Program-made: the position numbers and the translations under genes
The notes under the pieces: model-generated
Database searches by the model: none
The model's input: the letters and a program-made list of their open reading frames with translations, nothing else
What the model was told of the DNA's origin: nothing
In this document: piece by piece, positions 60,238-64,000 of the stretch
Layout: each line of letters opens with the position of its first letter
How positions within the stretch are numbered: position 1 is the stretch's first letter
Assembly: GCA_963662675.2 (NCBI GenBank)
Contig: CAXXHP010000004.1
Location: 1,302,001 to 1,366,000, forward strand
Direction of reading: 5' to 3'
From: G963662675 sp963662675
Lineage (GTDB): Bacteria > Bacteroidota > Bacteroidia > Bacteroidales > Prolixibacteraceae
DNA length: 64,000 bases

Positions 60238-60564
60238 AAAGAAAGAATAAACGTCGAATAAGCAAAGGCGAATCCCACAATCAAGGGTCAGACAAAAGTT
60301 GATGAAAACAGTTGAATGTCGATTTTAATGAATTACTGAGATTATAATATTTTTGAAATCCAGTGAATCCGAAAAATCCCATGAATCATGGTTCAGACAA
60401 TGGCAAACTCAGAAATTGTACTCAACCCCACTGGTATAAAAGTGAAGTGCTTCGAAAACCCAAATACTGTGTATGAAAAGGTTGCTAAAGTAATGTATTA
60501 ACCTGCAACCGTATTTTAGGGCTCAACTGGACACTACTTCACAGAGTGTATGCTAGCCATAAAA
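60238..60564. other. intergenic before convergent terminator
   Basis: No recognised gene. A 37-codon open frame (60388-60501, beginning MVQTMANSEIVL) has no family I can name and no promoter; I do not call it a gene. Confidence 0.5.
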
Positions 60565-60602
60565 AAAGAACCATTCTTTTGGAAGAACGGTTCTTTTTCT
60601 TT
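60565..60602. terminator. bidirectional terminator
   Basis: AAAGAACCATTCTT paired with AAGAACGGTTCTTT (one mismatch), loop TTGG, with T-runs on both strands. It serves the PQQ-repeat gene, whose stop is at 60626, and read-through from the left. Confidence 0.85.
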
Positions 60603-60625
60603 GTTATGCTTTGTGTCTTATCTGC

Positions 60626-61861
60626 TTATTTAATTTTGTAAGCCATCAGCGCTTCTCCGTGGCGGATATACAACACTCCGTTTGCTACAACCGGGTGTGA
60701 AAAATGCTCTTTACTCCCCATTCTAATTTTAAATGTACCACCCTGTGCAAGTTTATCATTTTCATAATTGAACAGACTTACATCACCTGTATTGCCGTAA
60801 CAAATGAATTTATTGTCGGCAAAAATGAGCCCACCAAATGGAGATCTAATCCTTTCAAGAACAGTTCCGTTGTCCGGATCGAGCATATTTAGGTATTTAT
60901 TTTCTGTGGTAACAAACAGTTTGTGATCAACTTCGATAAAACCTCCCATGTCATTCTTTACACTTTCATTTGTCCACACTTCTTTCACACTTTTTCCATC
61001 AGGTGACAGTTCAAGTTTAATAGCTCCTACGCCGTTGTTGTCATTTGTGATATTGTAAATATAAGGTGCATCATAAACTGGTGTATTGGCGTGATCCCCA
61101 TCATGATTGATAGCAATTTCGTATTTCCACAGTAGTTCACCATTGTTACAATCCACTCCAAAAATATGGCGGCGCGATGTAGTTACAAATATTTTCCTCA
61201 ACGGAAGCTCTACAAGTATCGGCGAAACAAAATGAGTTGTGTCGCCAGCTGCCTCTGAGGTCCAGACGGTTTCACCCGTAAAACGGTTGATTGCGGCAAC
61301 ATTTATCTCTTTGCCACCGGGGAAGCAATAAATGTTATTATCGTCAGCCACCACCGATTCGGAATAACTGAATTCATTCATGAAACCACCCAAGTCATTT
61401 ACCATATCAACAGCCCACAATTCCTCGCCGGAGTTAATATTGAAACAGGCAATTCTGCCGATACCTGATGTAGCATACACCATATCGCCAATAACGGTTG
61501 GAGTGGTGCGCGATCCCGGAAAATTTGATGCATATCCAGAACCGACAAACGCTTTCCCATTGGGTGCTTTCCATAGTAGTTTTCCATTCAGGTCGAACGT
61601 AAACAATGTGCTGTTCCCATTTTCAACACCCATTACCAGTAATTTGTCGGCAGTTATAACCGGAGCAGCATAACCGGGCCCTATGGTTTCGGTAGACCAT
61701 AGTAACTGCGGACCTTCCTCGGGCCATTGCGACAACAATCCTGATTCACTGTACTTCCCATCGCGGGCAGGACCACGCCACTGATAAACATCTTGCGCAT
61801 AAGATAACTGACTTAAAAACAAAACGATGGCCAGCATTTGAACAATTTTTATTTTTTTCAT
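60626..61861 (-). CDS. secreted PQQ-like beta-propeller repeat protein
   Basis: 411 residues with a signal peptide (1-22, ending LSYAQ). QWRGPARDGKYSESGLLSQWPEEGPQLLWSTE is the usual start of secreted PQQ_2 repeat proteins, followed by propeller blades (KLLWKAPNGKAF, ACFNINSGEELWAV, INRFTGETVWTSE, GVDCNNGELLWKYE). Such proteins bind other proteins or sugars; PQQ cofactor binding is not shown. It is monocistronic on the minus strand. Confidence 0.88.
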   Translation of the reverse strand: MKKIKIVQMLAIVLFLSQLSYAQDVYQWRGPARDGKYSESGLLSQWPEEGPQLLWSTETIGPGYAAPVITADKLLVMGVENGNSTLFTFDLNGKLLWKAPNGKAFVGSGYASNFPGSRTTPTVIGDMVYATSGIGRIACFNINSGEELWAVDMVNDLGGFMNEFSYSESVVADDNNIYCFPGGKEINVAAINRFTGETVWTSEAAGDTTHFVSPILVELPLRKIFVTTSRRHIFGVDCNNGELLWKYEIAINHDGDHANTPVYDAPYIYNITNDNNGVGAIKLELSPDGKSVKEVWTNESVKNDMGGFIEVDHKLFVTTENKYLNMLDPDNGTVLERIRSPFGGLIFADNKFICYGNTGDVSLFNYENDKLAQGGTFKIRMGSKEHFSHPVVANGVLYIRHGEALMAYKIK

Positions 61862-62161
61862 TTTTTCGAATTTTCAAGTTTTTTTTTCTATCGTGTTTAT
61901 ACTGATAACTGCGAATATATATAAAAAATCTCTTCTGCAATATTTAGTGACATTCTGTACATAACTCCCTTTCTGCCAAAATAATAAATGAGGGATACAA
62001 TAAAAACGAACAATTTAACCGCTTGATCACTTGCTTAAAGTGACGAAAAAACAATAAAAATATTGAATCTCCGGATTGGCTGAATGTCGTTTTAAAAGTA
62101 AAATGCTTGGAAAAATCACACTCCACATGGGCAAGCTGATAATCAATAATTACATTACGAA
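61862..62161. other. intergenic, promoter region of PQQ-repeat gene
   Basis: AT-rich; no gene or strong -7 box found. Short open frames here lack family likeness. Confidence 0.4.
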
Positions 62162-62434
62162 CTACAGAATCAATACGCCTTCAATGCGAGCTACCTGCTC
62201 AGTAATGTCAATGATTTGATCGGCGCTTTCCATGTTGGCAACACAAGTAATGGATACATGCTTTAGGCTTAATGTATGCTTAAATGAAAATTCACCATGA
62301 TTCGGTAGTAATGCTTTAATCTGGTCTACCTTTCCCTCGTTGTTGGGAGTAATAAATTTAAACATATATTTCAACGGCCATGTTTCAATTTCCATCAACC
62401 TGTAGCGTAAATTCTTAAACTTATCCTGATCCAT
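62162..62434 (-). CDS. DUF493 (YbeD-like) protein
   Basis: 90 residues covering the whole DUF493 ferredoxin-like fold: NLRYRLMEIETWPLKYMFKFITPN, HTLSLKHVSITCVANMESADQIIDITEQVARIEGVLIL. E. coli YbeD is near lipB; its function is unknown, with an allosteric regulatory role suggested by fold. I use ATG 62434; the longer frame to 62479 adds unlike residues. Confidence 0.85.
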   Translation of the reverse strand: MDQDKFKNLRYRLMEIETWPLKYMFKFITPNNEGKVDQIKALLPNHGEFSFKHTLSLKHVSITCVANMESADQIIDITEQVARIEGVLIL

Positions 62435-62604
62435 ATACAACTCCTCCACTTGAACTACAAACATATAAAAGCTTTCCATTGTTTGTCGCTTAACCTGTCG
62501 TTTTTATCTGCTGATTAAATAGCCAGCCCGAAGGCATATCAGCATCAAGCAAAAAAATACAGAACACTTCTGCCCGTGATTATACAATTTAAGACTATTT
62601 CGTA

Positions 62605-64000
62605 CTAATTCTGGAAACTATCAATGCCCTCATCCAAAAATTTCACAAAATTATCAGGATTCAAGTCGTATGCTTTAGGCTCAACAAGTAATTTCTCGTT
62701 TGTATCAAGTAGTACATAGTATGGCTGTGCATTTACACCAAATCGTGTAATCTGGAAATCAGCGTATTTTTTCCCAAGAGTTTTTTTCAGTTTCCCATCG
62801 TAGGTAGAAGTTACCCATTCGTTTTCGGGCAATGTTGTTTTGTCATCGACATATAGAGCAATGATCACGAATTCATTTTTTAACCGCTCTAAAACACGTG
62901 GGTCAGACCAAACGGTAGCCTCCATTTCCCGGCAGTTAACACAACCATGCCCCGTAAAGTCAATAAATATGGGTTTATTTTGAGCTTTGGCACAAGCCAT
63001 TCCTTGCTCATAGTCGAAGTAGCCTTCCAGCCCGTGTGGCAATTCCAAAAACGCGCTGTATTTGGGTTCTTCACACAACTCATTTGCCTCATAATATGAA
63101 ATTTCGCCTCCAGATGAGGCAACAAGTTTTACCTCGTCACGAATAATTTCATGCAAATCAAAATCGTGAGTTGTCTGCGGAGGCAAATAACCTGATATTG
63201 CTTTTAAGGGAGCCCCGAACATACCGGGAATAAGATAAACGACAAAGGCAAACGACATTATGGCCATCATTAATCGGGGAACCGAAATGAATTTCAACTC
63301 ACTGTCGTGGGCAAATTTCAATTTCCCCAATAAATACAAGCCTAGCAAAATAAAAATTACAATCCAGAATGCTAAATAAACTTCCCGGTCAAGAATGCCC
63401 CAATGATAAGTTTGGTCGGCAATACTCAGAAATTTTAAGCCTAAAGCCAATTCAAGGAAGCCAAGAACAACCTTTACTGAGTTGAGCCAACCTCCTGATT
63501 TAGGAAGATTGCTTAACCATCCTGGGAATAATGCGAATAAAGTAAATGGTAATGCAAAAGCCATGGAAAACCCAAACATACCCACAATGGGTTTAAGTAC
63601 AGCACCCCCGGCAGACTCAACCAAAATAGCACCTACAATTGGTCCCGTACATGAAAAAGAGACCAACACCAGAGTTAAAGCCATAAAAAACGACCCCAGA
63701 AATCCCCCTTTATCTACTTGCTTGTCTGATTTATTAACCAACCATCCGGGTAAAACAATTTCAAACATTCCAAAAAAAGAAAAGGCAAACAATACAAAAA
63801 CAGCAAAGAAAATAAGATTGGGAAGCCAGTGAGTACTTAACCAATTGGCAGCATCGGGTCCGAATAGAACAGCGACCAGAGTACCAACGATTGTATATAT
63901 TGTAATAATGGAAAGTCCATAAAAAACAGCGTATAACCGAGACTTGGCCTTGGTATCGCCACTATGCATGAAGAATGATACTGTCATTGGTATCATTGGA
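62605..64000 (-). CDS. dsbD: DsbD-like thiol:disulfide reductase, 5' part cut by window edge
   Basis: At least 464 residues; the frame continues past base 64000 (codon before the first visible Met is Pro, giving PMIPMTVSFF, so the true start lies outside). The membrane domain has eight or so helices with LVSFSCTGPIVGAI, the second redox cysteine of DsbD; the first one lies beyond the edge. The C-terminal thioredoxin-like domain (from about residue 330) carries GHGCVNCREME, a CxxC active site, and FGVNAQPYYVLLD. It passes electrons from cytoplasmic thioredoxin to periplasmic partners. Confidence 0.92.
   Translation of the reverse strand, partial: PMIPMTVSFFMHSGDTKAKSRLYAVFYGLSIITIYTIVGTLVAVLFGPDAANWLSTHWLPNLIFFAVFVLFAFSFFGMFEIVLPGWLVNKSDKQVDKGGFLGSFFMALTLVLVSFSCTGPIVGAILVESAGGAVLKPIVGMFGFSMAFALPFTLFALFPGWLSNLPKSGGWLNSVKVVLGFLELALGLKFLSIADQTYHWGILDREVYLAFWIVIFILLGLYLLGKLKFAHDSELKFISVPRLMMAIMSFAFVVYLIPGMFGAPLKAISGYLPPQTTHDFDLHEIIRDEVKLVASSGGEISYYEANELCEEPKYSAFLELPHGLEGYFDYEQGMACAKAQNKPIFIDFTGHGCVNCREMEATVWSDPRVLERLKNEFVIIALYVDDKTTLPENEWVTSTYDGKLKKTLGKKYADFQITRFGVNAQPYYVLLDTNEKLLVEPKAYDLNPDNFVKFLDEGIDSFQN

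Noticed and set aside
60388..60501. 37-codon frame beginning MVQTMANSEIVL, possibly a RhuM-like fragment
   Set aside because: Only a few residues agree with that family; no promoter or further support.
1..64000. tRNA, rRNA, CRISPR arrays, riboswitches
   Set aside because: I looked for T-loop signatures, conserved rRNA motifs, regular spaced repeats and known riboswitch cores by eye and saw none; an automated RNA-family scan would settle this.

Overview
The window looks like chromosomal DNA of a Bacteroidota bacterium, most likely an environmental member of class Bacteroidia (a Marinilabiliales-like lineage is my best guess; the sequence alone does not settle it). Reasons: AT-rich DNA with few Shine-Dalgarno sequences; at least fifteen promoters carrying the Bacteroidota -7 box TAnnTTTG; an extended NusB (320 aa); the yajC - YbbR-like - coaE order; DUF1573, DUF4159, DUF5916, DUF6787 and SatD/DUF3307 families; and an IMP dehydrogenase of the Bacteroidota / Tritrichomonas type. 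I saw no rRNA, tRNA, CRISPR array or intact transposase gene.

Layout. 1-5600 is a patchy accessory stretch: a DUF2975/XRE pair, a SiaC remnant, an OhrR peroxide regulon (ohrR, doxX, gpx) with three copies of one palindrome, a secreted esterase, a Fic remnant, a single-domain DEAD-box protein and REP-like repeats. 5600-7900 is a metal operon (DtxR-type regulator, outer-membrane protein, ZIP transporter). 8200-12970 holds guaB, a flavin reductase-rubredoxin fusion, a C69 dipeptidase and rplS. 13600-21400 holds YitT, a patatin-Omp85 protein, a GH16-like repeat protein with a PAS protein, photolyase, threonine aldolase and rhomboid. 22100-27100 is a dense housekeeping run: nusB, DUF1573, yajC, YbbR-like, coaE, TerB-DnaJ, prmA. 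27100-34100 holds the SatD/DUF3307 pair, two phosphatases, an ECF sigma / coiled-coil anti-sigma candidate / outer-membrane protein operon, rsmE and a Cys/Met PLP enzyme. 34200-42800 holds DUF4159 with an iron-sulfur flavoprotein, VTT protein, DUF6787, msrA, an esterase, an MsbA-like ABC exporter, purB and a Blc lipocalin. 43000-54100 is accessory: a PIN-domain protein with cassette-like borders, a GH144-type lipoprotein, DUF5916, and a very large permuted GH3 enzyme behind a TetR regulator. 54200-64000 holds NfeD, a Cu/Zn-type efflux permease with an HMA domain, an ICMT-like methyltransferase, a LysE exporter, a PQQ-repeat protein, DUF493 and the 3' part of a DsbD-like gene.

Main new signals. 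(1) Three copies of a 531-544 bp non-coding element (12993-13534, 41600-42143, 57879-58409), ending in GGATCAATTG-type inverted repeats and flanked by 8-bp target duplications: a MITE family. (2) A palindrome TATCGCNNGCGATA at both promoters of the ohrR/doxX-gpx locus. (3) A 12-3-12 perfect inverted repeat at the start site of the metal-efflux operon and an 18-bp palindrome before the DtxR-type gene. (4) A repeat protein with a GH16-like lectin fold that lacks the catalytic signature. (5) Isolated accessory genes that share cassette-like 3' tails.
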